Of a DNA stretch of 64,000 nucleotides, positions 1-10,787 are shown piece by piece. A program made the position numbers and the translations under genes. Location of the stretch: positions 3,181,771 through 3,245,770 of the forward strand of contig OX442418.1 in the NCBI GenBank assembly GCA_949361645.1, written 5' to 3'. The stretch's first letter is position 1, and every line of letters starts with the position of its first letter. Below the pieces are notes generated by a model. The model had not been told where the DNA came from and ran no database searches. It saw only the letters and a list, made by a program, of their open reading frames with translations. The DNA comes from Spongilla lacustris. Taxonomy: Eukaryota; Porifera; Demospongiae; Spongillida; Spongillidae.

Positions 1-2
1 CT

Positions 3-923
3 AAGCAGACAAATCAGCCAGAGAACCCTCAAAATTCGAACACAGCACAGTCAGGCAACCTTCAAGGTACACTATTAAACTTGGACACCGCACAGTTGGA
101 CAACCCTCTAGGCAATGGGCACAACTCAGAGAGAGCACAGACAGACAGCCCTCTGGGTACTCAATACAACATGAATACAGCAGAGACTACTGAAGATGTT
201 GATTGTATTGCGACGAAAACCACCCTCATAGGAACAGAAACAACATCATTATCTTCCAAAGTACAATCAGTTTCAGTATCATCAGAACCAGATCAAGTTC
301 AAAAACAAATAAAAACTGAAACATCTACATTACATACTGCAAGAAATACATCTCTTCGTTGCAGCCAGTCATTATGCTTTAAAGATTCTGCCAAGCAAGG
401 AGCAGTGAATAATGAACCAATGGTTAAAACCAATTCAAATAACACAGATATTCGTAAGCAAATGCGATCCACACAGCCTCCACTTCCAAGCAGATGCATA
501 GATGTTCACAAGTCGTGTAATTCACCAACCTTACTTCTCCATCCAATAAGAGTGGGATCCTATACTGGACCCAATTCTGATTCAATACAATCGTGTTCAC
601 CTGTTCCGCAATCCATTTACGGAGGGAGTGATAGTAACTCCGTAGCATCAGAATATGAAATCCCCATGACACGTTTCCCGTTAAACACGAGTAGCAAGTG
701 TCTGGAGAATGAACCACTCGGCACAAGAAGCAAGTCATTCTCAGTGAATCACTCCTCTCCAGTAATGCAACCCGTACTTTCAACCAATGTGACCTCTATT
801 GAAGGGCTCATGACAGCTAATAATGAAAGCGGTTTAGCGCAATTTCCGGCCTTGAGAACCCAGTTCTCTATTTCAACAGAATCGCTACCCCGTGCTGAAC
901 TGCCAAGCCGCACCACGGTGTAA
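3..923 (+). CDS. 3' end of a Ser/Thr/Asn-rich protein gene (partial)
   Basis: The frame is open from the left edge of the window to the TAA at 921-923, about 306 codons, so the true start lies outside. The protein is polar and low in complexity, rich in Ser, Thr, Asn and Gln. It has a degenerate internal repeat near the start (NTAQSGN, DTAQLDNPLG, RAQTDSPLG). I see no membrane segment, zinc ligands or catalytic motif. The last third has SCSPVPQSIYGGSDS and similar Ser-Pro segments typical of disordered, possibly phosphorylated tails. An AATAAA lies about 155 bp downstream, which supports a genuine last exon on this strand. I do not recognise the family. It could be the C-terminal tail of a large receptor or scaffold protein. 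Codon usage and length argue against chance; function is unknown. Confidence 0.6.
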   Translation, partial: KQTNQPENPQNSNTAQSGNLQGTLLNLDTAQLDNPLGNGHNSERAQTDSPLGTQYNMNTAETTEDVDCIATKTTLIGTETTSLSSKVQSVSVSSEPDQVQKQIKTETSTLHTARNTSLRCSQSLCFKDSAKQGAVNNEPMVKTNSNNTDIRKQMRSTQPPLPSRCIDVHKSCNSPTLLLHPIRVGSYTGPNSDSIQSCSPVPQSIYGGSDSNSVASEYEIPMTRFPLNTSSKCLENEPLGTRSKSFSVNHSSPVMQPVLSTNVTSIEGLMTANNESGLAQFPALRTQFSISTESLPRAELPSRTTV

Positions 924-1077
924 AATAATGCGTATAGAAACTGTGCTAATAATATACTGATCCGTCTATAATTAAAATTTGTGTGCTGCATATGATTGTT
1001 ATGTTTTCCCTTATAATTATCAAAATGATGCATGTACATATAGAATGTATACATGTATACAATGATGCCGGTCATCC

Positions 1078-1083
1078 AATAAA
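1078..1083 (+). terminator. AATAAA poly(A) signal
   Basis: Canonical AATAAA about 155 bp after the stop codon of the Ser/Thr-rich gene, on the same strand. Its spacing suits that gene's 3' end. Confidence 0.5.
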
Positions 1084-1183
1084 TACTATAGGCGGAACCA
1101 GGATTTTTGGCACATTAACCGCTCTTATTCCTATAGGATTTGATCCCGATTATGAAGTCATTAACCGTTAATCTCCAGGCAGC

Positions 1184-1224
1184 GGTCCTAGATCTAGAAT
1201 CGCTACGGCCCTAGATCTAGGACC
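1184..1224. repeat. Perfect 14-bp inverted repeat (GGTCCTAGATCTAG)
   Basis: GGTCCTAGATCTAG at 1184-1197 is followed after 13 bp by its exact reverse complement at 1211-1224. Each arm itself contains the palindrome CTAGATCTAG. A related motif (GTCCTAGAT, with TAGGAC) recurs at 3387-3433, so this may be the end or core of a short foldback repeat. Confidence 0.7.
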
Positions 1225-1229
1225 ACCAT

Positions 1230-2990
1230 ATTACAGCTTCGATATTAATTGAAATAAAAATTGTATTTTCTCATATTTGGATAAATACATGTATTAGTTA
1301 AGAAGAAAGCATTATAACAATTCGTTTCGTTTATTTTCTACTATTATTGCATCAGAATGAATTTATTGCAAATAATGGTGGAAAAAGTGACGAAAGTTAA
1401 TCGGTTACTTATTTTTGCTTGTAAGTTCACACACATATGTGCTCTATTTCAGGGGAACACATTTTAACAGTAAAACACTGCCCTATAACTGTACGCTGAT
1501 TTATGCAAACATTATGCTTCAAACATTATTATATATGATGAGATAAACAAATTAGGTTTGAGTGAAATCTATAAATGATTGCATTTACATGAAGAGCAAA
1601 ATTAGCATTCAGGAGGAGAATTTTTATAATTGCCTTAGGCAGATCCAATCCTGTATGGTACTGCTAGTTAGTGCTCTTTCCTCAAATTAATTAACCAATT
1701 AAATGTTGTGATTTTAATATGCAAGTTTTATGAATGAATTATGTACTTATTTATAAAGAGTTAAACATGGACTTTAATAAACAGTTTATAAAAGCAATAA
1801 ACATATACATGTATATCTTGTAAACAAATTAGGATTTAACCCTTTCTCACCACTGAAAATGCGAAAATAGATATCTGCCAACACCAGCACTATAAATGAT
1901 TTGCATGCATTTTGTGTTTACATGTTAGCCTGGGTTTAATGATATCAAATATAATGAAAACAATTATCTGTTAATCAGATGTGTTATTCAATGGTTTTTA
2001 ATGGCTAACATCTTGTAAGGTGTATTCTTAAGACTGATAGACAAGGCAAGTATTGAAAACTGTGGTACTATTGTGTTTGTAGCAAAATTGCTGCAACCAA
2101 CACGTAGAAGCATTTCAAATGATAGGTTATGCACCCAAAAAAAATTTGATGTAGTATTCATCTGAAGGAAATTCTTATTGATCCTGCCCAGGGGAATCAA
2201 CCACACATTCCCTGGCCAATTCTCCTTAGATACCCAGCAGAATAATTATAATAACCTAAACCTGGTGTATCATGTAATGATAGGCATGGCAACAACATTG
2301 GGGCAAATCAATGGATGTATGGATACCAAGGAACATGTTTTGAAGGTCAAATTGCAGGGATTGTGAACATTAACAACCTTCTGAAGCTCTGATATAGAGT
2401 AAATTTGAGCTAGTGGATCAAAAATGCAAAGGACTTATACATGTAAGTATTATCTTGAAAAAGATGGCACGACATGCATGATGCCACAATTAAATTTTAA
2501 TGCAGTTAGACTAAACTTGATCGGCATCATTTTCGTGACTTGTATGTATATAGTTTAGATTTATGTAAGTACATGCATGAAAAACTAAACTTGAACAGTT
2601 CCTTCTCAAATGAACAAGTGATAGGCCACTTTTTGGTTGTACAGCCAATTGGCCCAATACCCATGCAAACAGTCCATTGGTATAGAGACATTCAAGAATG
2701 TTATTCGGTGCATGCATGGCGGCGGTAGTACAGAGTATCTGCTGCACTATGCCTTCCTCCTACAACTTCAGCAATACCATGCCCTTTCCCCTAAGCAGTC
2801 TGGCTGTAGTGGTCATTTTCCATTTCGTCCCTAAACGTAACAAGATCGTGCGAAAGTAATTCCATATCGCATGAACCACGCCCCCCGTCTATATAAATCT
2901 GTTCCTATTGATCGCTTCTCTTGTCGGCTCCTCATTACTGCTGAGGGCGCTGTAGCTTTCCTTGTGACTAGTAGAGGCCTCTGAACAACC
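1230..2990. other. AT-rich spacer, no supported gene
   Basis: AT-rich sequence with short chance frames only. I found no splice-supported exon, no element with matching ends, and no RNA gene. Confidence 0.5.
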
Positions 2991-3267
2991 TTATTCAGCA
3001 TTCTCACAGAGATCACACCTCTTCTGCTTATTGTACCGCCTGATCTCTCCAATTAAGCCATCTTTATGAACGCCCTCGACTTTTTCCTCTGTGGTCGTGT
3101 TGTTTGACCACTTAAAGTTAATCCAACACTTATGACATGCTCCTACGACATGCACAACACTTCTAGAACAAATCATATTTCTTTTAATCTTCCCTACGAC
3201 GGCGAAGTTCTTTCCGCGGTAATGCCAGCAAATTGATGGATGCGCAACGTTTGGATGCTTTTATCTC
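2991..3267 (-). CDS. Possible terminal exon of a Cys-rich protein
   Basis: On the minus strand an open frame runs from about 3267 to a TAA at 2991-2993, about 92 codons. It is Cys/Lys/Arg-rich, with two CxxC pairs (ACHKCW near the middle and RCDLC at the end) plus an isolated C..H near the beginning. Paired CxxC motifs separated by basic sequence are compatible with zinc binding. It is short, has no supported partner exon, and I do not recognise the family. It may be a last exon or a decayed element fragment. Confidence 0.25.
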
Positions 3268-3386
3268 CTGACACAAGATAAACCATAATGGAAAACAACC
3301 ATTTCTAAGTAGCCTGGACATATCTACTTAAGGCAGAGCTGTTTCAGAATTGTTAAAACAGGCGTTCATTATATACAATAGTTTGT

Positions 3387-3433
3387 CGTCCTAGATCTAC
3401 ATGTAGGACTATCGTCCTAGATATATAGGACGG
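3387..3433. repeat. Short palindromic repeat (CGTCCTAGAT...TAGGACG)
   Basis: Two nested near-palindromes built on CGTCCTAGAT and TAGGAC lie side by side. The core matches the inverted repeat at 1184-1224. Confidence 0.5.
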
Positions 3434-3556
3434 TTGTAGATTAAGTTAAAAAACCGGACCGGCTTCTAACGGGACTCTATCAATCGGATCGCTTAGCTCT
3501 TTGAATTGTCATCATCGAACAAGCAGTCGAAAACGAGCAGTTTCGTGTAAAATAAA

Positions 3557-4495
3557 CAGGGGCGGATACAGGAATATTTAAAGGGGGGGGGGCACGGTTA
3601 ATAAAAGTTATAAGAAAGTGGGCGTGGGCCCCAAAAGGGGGTGGGTGCGGGAGGGGGATACGCCCCCTCCCGCGCGAAGCGCGGAAGCTATTGATACTAT
3701 CTAAGTATTAAAGCATTAAAACTAGGCTAGTTTTAGTGCTTCATGTACAATTAAAAATTGCACTATAAGAAAAGTATTTGCACCGTGCGGTTAAATGAGC
3801 AAATAGTTTCGGGCCTAAAATTGTTGCGAAAAATGCTTATTTATTATTAGCCATAATGCTTCATTTGAGTCATAAATAGCAAAATAGGATATGTACTTTC
3901 CTTGTGATATAAGGCGCCGGCCGAGGTTGGTTTCACGCAGCAAAAAATTGTAAGAAAATCATATGAAAATCAACGATTGTATGTGCATGCAGGCTGCATG
4001 TAATCAGTCTGTATCAGTATGTATAGGTGTCAGATCACTTGTAAAATCAAGTCTCGATTTGCGGTCTTTTCATTTTTTTTGCTGTGTTCCTCTCCCACAA
4101 TAGGCGATAAATATGCATACTGCAGTGAATATGAATAAATTCCGTTCTATGGGTACTACAGGCAGAGAAAATATATCATCTTTGCTACAGGTAACAACTG
4201 TTCGATGTTAACGCAGGACCTACATGTGTCAGATCGACATCAATGTTATGATACCGTCTGCGTAACTGCTCTAGCATCAATCAACCAACCACAAAGCACA
4301 CCCGGTTAAGTATGAATAACGATACGCGCTACAAACGCTGTACATAACCGATCAGATCGCTCCGCTATCAGTGTGCGCTTGAAAACACAAGAAAACACTC
4401 AGATTATTGAAGATTTATAACGAGTAACGTGCCACGTCAAGTGAATATAGTGGGATTATTGAATTTGGGGGGGCGGGGGGGGGCCAGTCTCCCCG

Positions 4496-4533
<38 letters not shown>

Positions 4534-4680
4534 TTAGATCCGCCCATGTCAGTACATGTATCAGCGCTGTAGTTAACCGCGGCACTGTGTCGTGCGGTTA
4601 TAATCGCACGCGGTACGCAAAATACACTCATGAATATTTAATGAGTCGTCCGAAAGGGGGGGGGGGGGCACGTGCCCCCG

Positions 4681-4712
<32 letters not shown>

Positions 4713-4727
4713 CTGGATCCGCCACTG
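3557..4727. mobile_element. hAT-like non-autonomous element with G/C-tract ends
   Basis: The left end CAGGGGCGGATACAGG (3557-3572) pairs with the right end CCTGGATCCGCCACTG (4712-4727) at 14 of 16 positions. Termini of the form CAG...CTG followed by long G or C tracts match the end-proven hAT element at 57917-58582. The flanking 8-mers AAAATAAA and ATAAAAAA agree at only 6 of 8 positions, so the target duplication is weak or eroded. Inside there is a second G-tract/C-tract block at about 4467-4545, suggesting nesting or an internal duplication. No transposase frame is visible. The Gly-only and Pro-only open frames here come from the homopolymer tracts and are not genes. Confidence 0.55.
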
Positions 4728-5057
4728 ATAAAAAACCGCGTGGCTTTGAAGAACAAAACACTAGTCTAAACTCGTACCCAGTCCCACGCATTTCTCGTTG
4801 TCTTCTTGACTGCGCATATAACCATATCGAGGCTACACTGTGTATATCGGTGGTTGTGTTACCAAATCACGTATATTTAAGCATCCTGTATCTGACAGAA
4901 CTCAAAACGATCAAATAATTTAGGGCTTATTTATATTTTGCTCAAGCAGTTGTACATGTAATCCAATGTGTACGGTCTGGGCACTACACCTATTAGTAGT
5001 AATTAACCTAGTGACAGTGTGGCACGGTTACCCAACATGTGTGAACAAAAATGAATG

Positions 5058-5370
5058 AAACAAGTGAATAAAATCCTTCTCTGTGAGAAAGTTGGTGGTA
5101 CATGTATATAGGATTTGAAGGCAATGGTGGTGTAAAAAGGAATTAAGGGAACAAGGGTTCATCGATGATATGAAAAAAAAATATAGTCCTGTATTTAGCA
5201 ATGTTGTAGTACGTACATTTTACGTTGCTAAATATAGGACTATTTTATTTTGTAATGCTATCATTGAACCCTTGTTCCCTTTCTTTTTACACCACCATTG
5301 CATGCCTTCAAATCCTATACAAATCATGCACTGGCCAACTTTCTCACAGAAAAGGTTTTATAGAATTAAA
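5058..5370. mobile_element. Palindromic MITE, copy 1
   Basis: About 310 bp, a long imperfect hairpin. The left arm (AAACAAGTGAATAAAATCC, then GAGAAAGTTGG and TATAGGATTTGAAGGCA) is mirrored on the right by TGCCTTCAAATCCTATA, CCAACTTTCTC and GGTTTTAT. The centre carries TATAGTCCTGTATTTAGCAA opposite its complement around 5190-5250. The same element is found again at 9075-9370. It has no coding capacity. Confidence 0.8.
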
Positions 5371-6289
5371 TTTAGCGAAGAACGCATGTTTTATTCAGTA
5401 ACTTGGCGATCTTATCGGTATCGAACTTAATTGTCAGTAATTCTTTCCATTTCCAATTGTTGCCCATTGTTGCCTGTTGCTTCAGTCAGTTGTACATTGT
5501 TGCCCGTTGTTTCAGTTCCACATAACATGCATGTTGTCCGTTGCTTCCGTTCTGCTTAACATGTAGCCTGTTAATTGTTTCAGTCAGTTCCGCATAACAG
5601 ACACTAACACTGTTGTTTCAGTTCAGCGTTGTTGTACGTGTGTATTAAATCCGTCTTTTATGCATAAACAAAACGACATTACGCGCAAACGCACTATGGA
5701 AGTTCGGATGCATAGATTGGCCACCACGACCAAATATTTAATGCAGGCACTGCTAGTTTATAATAGAAATTTCATGTGATTAATAATGATAACTACATGT
5801 ATCGCCAGAAGTTATATTAGCTTCGTCATCACCGGATTACTATTTCAAATTATGCTCTTCGCATTGCGCTGAAGCAACTTTAAATGGTACTTGGGTGTTT
5901 CATAACAAGCGCCACGGTGGAATAAGACATGAGAGGCAACACTGAAGACCTGGTTAGTAGTACGTAGCCGATGGATTATACCTCCTTCGCCGCGCACAAA
6001 AGAAGGCGTATACAATGTATATGTTACGGCCCGATTTGAATCCGTGACCCGATTTAAAGCCGGTTGACCCGGTTTTTGGCATTACACTTATCTTGACCCG
6101 ATTCGGTGTTTTTGACCTGCAAGCAATGTAGTTTTTCAGGATATATAGTGCACAATCTGACCGTTTTGATAATAAAAATCAACGTCATTGAGTTAGTACA
6201 CACTTGATGTTTTGTAATGAATGAAAATTCATCATATCAAATCGCTACAAAACTGCTTACAGCATTTACAGTCAAATGCGTACAGGCTA
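5371..6289. other. Spacer with degenerate TTGTTGCC repeats
   Basis: At about 5455-5640 short variants of 'ttgcccattgttgcctgttgcttcagtcagttc' recur several times, a weak degenerate tandem repeat. I see no supported gene. Confidence 0.4.
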
Positions 6290-6725
6290 ATAGCTGTACG
6301 AGTCGCATAGCCACGTTATGCTTGTCATCCATTCCAATCCTATTTGACTCCTTGGATGCACGTACGGTAGAACATTTCTCCACATTTAGCACACTCCAAC
6401 ATACCTTTGTCTTCGGTACTCTGGCACGTGCAAAATACCTCAATCTTCTCATTTTTCGTGACCCTACGTGCTCTCCTTCCTTTCAGCATTTCAGAAGGAA
6501 AGAGTTGTGTCACACCATTCTCTAAACACTGGATGTACCTTCAGTGTTGAAGTGCAAGTACTGGGGGTCTCTCCCAGCACAAAGAGCAGTGGCAAAAGCC
6601 AACGCGAAAGACCATGCACAATATAGTTTGAATTATTTTGCCTATCAATAACAACGAAGTCTACACTGATAAGACCATACGAATCGAACAGATCTGCTGC
6701 CGCACTGAGAGGAATCATGCTGTCA
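6290..6725 (-). pseudogene. Decayed Ulp1-like protease / PHD-finger gene, C-terminal part
   Basis: Read on the minus strand from 6725, the frame gives YDSMIPLSAAADL..., then VDFVVIDRQNNSN. This resembles the part of C48 (Ulp1/sentrin-type) cysteine peptidases just before the DCG catalytic Cys. After a frame change, FATALCAGRDP follows. Further on, past in-frame stops, the sequence reads KNEKIEVFCTC...MLECAKC...MFYRTC, the start of a C4HC3 PHD finger with Tyr in place of the usual His. Ulp1 plus PHD proteins of this kind are repeated in marine invertebrate genomes and are often transposon-associated. The upstream half of the domain continues at 7931-8110, beyond an inserted transposon. Frameshifts and stops make it a pseudogene. 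The family call is by eye. Confidence 0.6.
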
Positions 6726-7221
6726 TACACTGCAAATAATTTGGTTGCTATGTCAAACCAATGAATGCTAAACCAGTGGTTTACATTTTAGATGGTTTAA
6801 CCACCAGCCCAAAATGCCAAACCAATGTTTTGGTTTCATTGTCAAACTTAACATTTTGGTTTGAAAACGACTTGGTTTGTGCTTCCAACCAATCCCTTTT
6901 AGGCTAGGGAATAGAAACTTTAAAAATAATAATGTATATGTTTGTACCCTATGGAGCATCTACATGGTAACAAATCCAATCCTCCCCTTTGAAAGATCCT
7001 GCCCTATGGAGAGTCTTTGAAGGGTCAGTTTACATGGTAACAATGCCTCTTCCTCTTTGTAAGAAACCTTCCTCCCCTTCGTAAGAAACCCTCTTCTCCT
7101 TTGAAGGGTTCCTGCTTCATAGAGCACATGGTGACTAACCCTCTACCCAGTCTATACATGTATATTTGTAACAGATGTGTTTACAGTTACCAAGGTATTT
7201 CTTTAATTGAGACATAGATGT

Positions 7222-7303
7222 ATGAGGAAGACCTAATTGGTATAATATTTCAAAGGACACGGCCCTGCCTTTGAAATATTATACCAGTTAGCTTTTCCTC
7301 ATT
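7222..7303. repeat. Internal hairpin, arms of about 32-35 bp
   Basis: TAATTGGTATAATATTTCAAAGG at 7234-7256 faces its complement at 7268-7290 with one mismatch. The pairing extends outward through ATGAGGAA/TTCCTCAT. It lies inside the TA-flanked transposon. Confidence 0.7.
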
Positions 7304-7650
7304 ATGGTGGCTATGTTTTGTGACAGATGCCTCATGCTGCTGCACAGATATTCTTTGTAGCCACTGATTATTGTTGTTCACAGAACTGACAATAATAAGT
7401 GTAGCAGGGAATGTTTTTTGATCAGTCCACTTTTTTTCCCATGTCATTTTTATATCTGGTTGTATCTTTCACTGTAAAAATAATATACCACAATGGTATT
7501 CACACCTATAGTTAACTGATTGGCACATCAAATAGAATTTCTTACTCTATACTTCAAACAAAGAACTGAATTTTTTTTCATATATGAATTAAAAGTTCAA
7601 AACATGCTTGACTAGCAGGGGAAATAAGTGCCAAAATTAGTTATGTTCAA

Positions 7651-7733
7651 GGCAAGCAATATGGTTCAATGCTTAAGTAGCTTGCCAGTGGGTAAAGAGG
7701 TACGAGGATCAAATCCTGCTCATCACCTTTTTT
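7651..7733 (+). other. tRNA-like sequence, possible SINE head
   Basis: The stretch resembles a tRNA gene on the plus strand. It has a D-arm-like 'tggttcaatgcttaagtag', an anticodon-arm-like segment, and a B-box-like GGATCAAATCC (consensus GGTTCGAATCC), ending in a run of seven T. The acceptor and T stems do not close properly, so it is not a functional tRNA. A tRNA-derived SINE fragment is more likely. Confidence 0.3.
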
Positions 7734-7930
7734 GTAACGTATTTCCACATGTTTAATGGACTGAGGCGTAAACCAAAAGTTTTGGTTAAAACGTCAAACC
7801 ATTAAATTGGTTTATAGTTAAAACCACAATCATTTGGTTTTAAGCATAAACTAAGTTTGGTTTACACTGTGGTGTGCACACGTCAAACCAAACTTTGGTT
7901 TCACTTAGGAGCCAACTTATTTGCAGTGTA

Positions 7931-8110
7931 TACACCTTAACCAATTGGTGGTTGATATTGTCAGCCGATGGTCGTTATTGGAGTGAAGCACTTGGATAAA
8001 TTCTTTCCTGCCGCCAATCACTTCAAAGGGACCAGTGGATCCTAGTATTAGAAATTTGCAAGTCTGGTGTGCCATACAGTAGTTTCACTAAACACTGTGT
8101 TGCATTGACA
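7931..8110 (-). pseudogene. Decayed Ulp1-like protease gene, upstream part
   Basis: The minus-strand frame from about 8080 to 7931 reads LILGSTGPFEVIGGRKEFIQ and then VLHSNNDHRLTISTTNWLR. In C48-type peptidases a segment of this shape (FVQILHVNDxHWLTVS) carries the catalytic His. Here the usual HW is HR. The domain resumes at 6725 with YDSM after the inserted transposon. With the element and one TA removed, the two halves are out of frame by one base, so the gene was probably already decaying, or decayed after insertion. Confidence 0.55.
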
Positions 8111-9074
8111 ATTGTGTCACTTTTGCACATTTATTTCCCAGATTGATCTCATAGACATGAGGCACTTGCCACATGGAGAAATGAACTGAGTGCATTCTTC
8201 ATATAATATGTCCAAATTCAATTTTGCCTATGCCATTGAAAGCAAAACATAAATGTTGCAAATGTATCAGTTAAACATGCAGAATTTGGTATACCTCGCA
8301 TATTTCACTCGGACAATAGCTGAAGACACCACCATGGAGTGAATGGCTTCCAAAACTATAGCCTGTATATAAGCTCTTTGTTACTTTAGTGCTGTTTGAT
8401 TATATTTGCCTGGGAGGCACGACAGGAAAAAAACTGCAAGAGGTCACCTTTACTGGCCTAAGCATTTAACAGCTGACACAAGTAGATCTATGTGACAAAG
8501 CATCAATTATAATTATAGATATCATCATGCAGTGCTGCATGGTAAGGTCTTTTATGCTGATACGATCTACGTTGTGAGAGCCACAATTCATGCAGTGCAA
8601 AAAAAACAAAAAATAAAATAAAATACAAACAAACACAGATGATAGCAGAACCATGGCTCAGACACATTATTCGCATTGCTTATTTCGACTTGACTGGAAT
8701 TAGATGGCCAGAACAAAGGCGGGCGTCTGCTCGTGACATGTACATAGCAAATCTGGAGTCAAACCGAGCGTCCAAGAGGTGGCGACAGGAAAAGAATTAT
8801 GTTGCGGTGCAAGCTTCTAATATAAGAGGCGGCGTTGTGAACTGAACTCAGACGAGAAACGAGCTTCTAAGAGGGAAAGCTTGGCGCGCGAGTTTAGAAC
8901 TAGAACAGCAGCAAATGTAACATAACTGTAAACATTGTGTTGCTAGGCAATAAACATGGGAATTACAACGGCTGGATTTTATCATACACTGTACAATCGT
9001 ATTTACTTCAACATTGCATGTACTAGTATGTACGGGTTGCAAAGTACGCGTAGTCACTTATAAAAAAAAGAATG
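8111..9074. other. Spacer, no supported gene
   Basis: A short plus-strand frame at 8639-8845 is Arg-rich (DMYIANLESNRASKRWRQ) and ends in a TGA. It has no splice partner and no recognised motif. Nothing else stands out. Confidence 0.4.
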
Positions 9075-9370
9075 AAACAAGATATAAAAACATTCTCTTT
9101 GAGAAAGTTAGTGGTATATAGGATTTGAAGGCATTGGTGGTGTAAAAAGGAAGGGAACAAGGAATCAATGATCGATGGTACATACTTTTTTAATAGTCCT
9201 GTATTTAGAAATGTTGTAGTACGTACATTTTACGTTGCTAGATATAGGACTATTTTATTTTTTATGCTATCATTGATCCCTTATTCCCTTCCTTTTTACA
9301 CCATGCACCAATGCCTTCAAATCCTATATACCACTAACTTTCTCATAGAGAATGTTTTTATATCTTGTTT
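9075..9370. mobile_element. Palindromic MITE, copy 2
   Basis: This is the better-preserved copy of the element at 5058-5370. The first 60 bases (AAACAAGATATAAAAACATT onward) are almost exactly mirrored by the last 60 (ending AATGTTTTTATATCTTGTTT). The inner palindrome around TAGTCCTGTATTTAGAAA is also present. The bases just outside both copies (AATG before AAACAAG) agree, so the element may start a few bases further left. No open frame of note. Confidence 0.85.
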
Positions 9371-10185
9371 ATTAAGTGTTAATTGTTCAAATCGAATATA
9401 GTTTTCTGGCCACGATGTCGTCCATCGGGATCCTATAGACTGTCTATAGTATACGGGTATAGTACCGTAAGTACGCTGCATTCCTTAACGCTGTATTTAG
9501 GGCGAATTCGAAACTGATTATACTGTGAAATGGTCTTTTGGAGTCTTTTGCGGTTTTGTTTTCCCCAAAGGGCATTATGAATTTAAACATGCTGGATGCA
9601 TGTACATACAATTATTATTTTTTTAAATGATCCATGGTTCGGTCGCCTTACATGTCTAATACGAGATCTACACAAGTAGACCGCAACTTTTTGTACACTT
9701 GTCTGAAAATTAAGACACAGAATCGTTTTGATGAGGATATGGTGACATTTCTTCTGAAGTAATAGTGCGTACATGTACAAGCTTTATTTTAGTTGGAACC
9801 TCTAGGCATTTGGAACCCAATTTTATATATGATCTTATGCCTTGTCATGAAGTCATTAAAAAAAAAAAAAAAACAGACCCGCGCGTATAACTCCGAGAAA
9901 CGGATAGTCTAGCTCTTAGTTGCTCTCGAACCAGAATAGAAAGGCGATCTTTGTTCAAATCGCCGGACCGTTTACTTTAGGAGAACTAAAGAAAATACAG
10001 ATCTCGTTGCATGCCAGATTCCATAGTCGTCTACTTTCCTGCATGGATGATCGTGAGTACAACTTGTGTTATGTATGGCGTTTTTTAAAGAGCGCCATTA
10101 TACCCTGCAATGGTTATAGAATTTTCACGAAGAATATCTTAAGGTATCAGATACATGTACATGTATACATAAATTAAACATGTGA

Positions 10186-10437
10186 CCAATTGCGTAATCG
10201 TTACGTAATATGGAGAGTTAGCTAACTTAAAGGCGTTCCCATGGCAAAGTTTCACGTACATGTATGATTAGAATTGTGTACCGTACATCAAGTTCCGTAT
10301 AAGTAGAAGCCACCAGCTTTGTTTGGCTTGGGTAGCGAAGTAAATTAAACGTAAAAGTAAATTGTACGCGAAACTTTGCCATGGGAACGCCTTTAAGTTA
10401 GCTAACTCTCCATATTACGTAACGATTACGCAATTGG
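10186..10437. repeat. Large inverted repeat, 75-bp arms, ending at an assembly gap
   Basis: CCAATTGCGTAATCGTTACG onward at 10186-10260 is repeated in reverse complement at 10363-10437 with about one mismatch, around a 102-bp centre. The right arm ends exactly where the N run begins. This is probably a foldback/MITE element, and the hairpin may have stopped the assembly. Confidence 0.85.
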
Positions 10438-10637
10438 NNNNNNNNNNNNNNNNNNNNNNNNNNNNNNNNNNNNNNNNNNNNNNNNNNNNNNNNNNNNNNN
10501 NNNNNNNNNNNNNNNNNNNNNNNNNNNNNNNNNNNNNNNNNNNNNNNNNNNNNNNNNNNNNNNNNNNNNNNNNNNNNNNNNNNNNNNNNNNNNNNNNNNN
10601 NNNNNNNNNNNNNNNNNNNNNNNNNNNNNNNNNNNNN
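10438..10637. other. Assembly gap, 200 N
   Basis: Exactly 200 undetermined bases. The round number suggests a fixed-size placeholder, so the true length is unknown. Confidence 0.97.
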
Positions 10638-10705
10638 TACGAAACGGCACGACCCGAATACGAGACGGCGCGACCCGAATACGAGATGGCGCGACCCGAA
10701 TACGA
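10638..10705. repeat. 21-bp tandem repeat at the gap edge
   Basis: Three and a bit copies of TACGAGACGGCGCGACCCGAA with few changes emerge directly from the gap. The gap probably contains more copies. Confidence 0.8.
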
Positions 10706-10787
10706 AAAGCGTGCGCGTGTCGAATTATGGCAGTGATCACCCCCCATACGTTTATACGAGTGTTTTTCACTGTTAATCATTACACAG

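Larger units (their letters stand above)
6726..7930. mobile_element. TA-flanked TIR transposon inserted in the Ulp1/PHD relic
   Basis: Perfect 12-bp terminal inverted repeats CACTGCAAATAA (6728-6739) and TTATTTGCAGTG (7917-7928) are flanked on both sides by TA, the target duplication expected for Tc1/mariner-type or similar elements. Both ends carry subterminal repeats of a TCAAACCAA/TTGGTTTGA core. Inside are a strong hairpin (about 7222-7303) and a tRNA-like stretch (7651-7733). I see no transposase frame, so it is probably non-autonomous. It separates two halves of one decayed coding frame, which independently supports the boundaries. Confidence 0.78.

Noticed and set aside
4437..4791. Poly-Gly and poly-Pro open frames on both strands
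   Set aside because: Encoded by G and C homopolymer tracts of a hAT-like element.
6217..6525. 102-codon plus-strand open frame
   Set aside because: Antisense shadow of the PHD-finger relic on the minus strand.
7651..7733. Functional tRNA gene
   Set aside because: B-box-like sequence and T-run are present, but the stems do not pair properly, and it lies inside a transposon.
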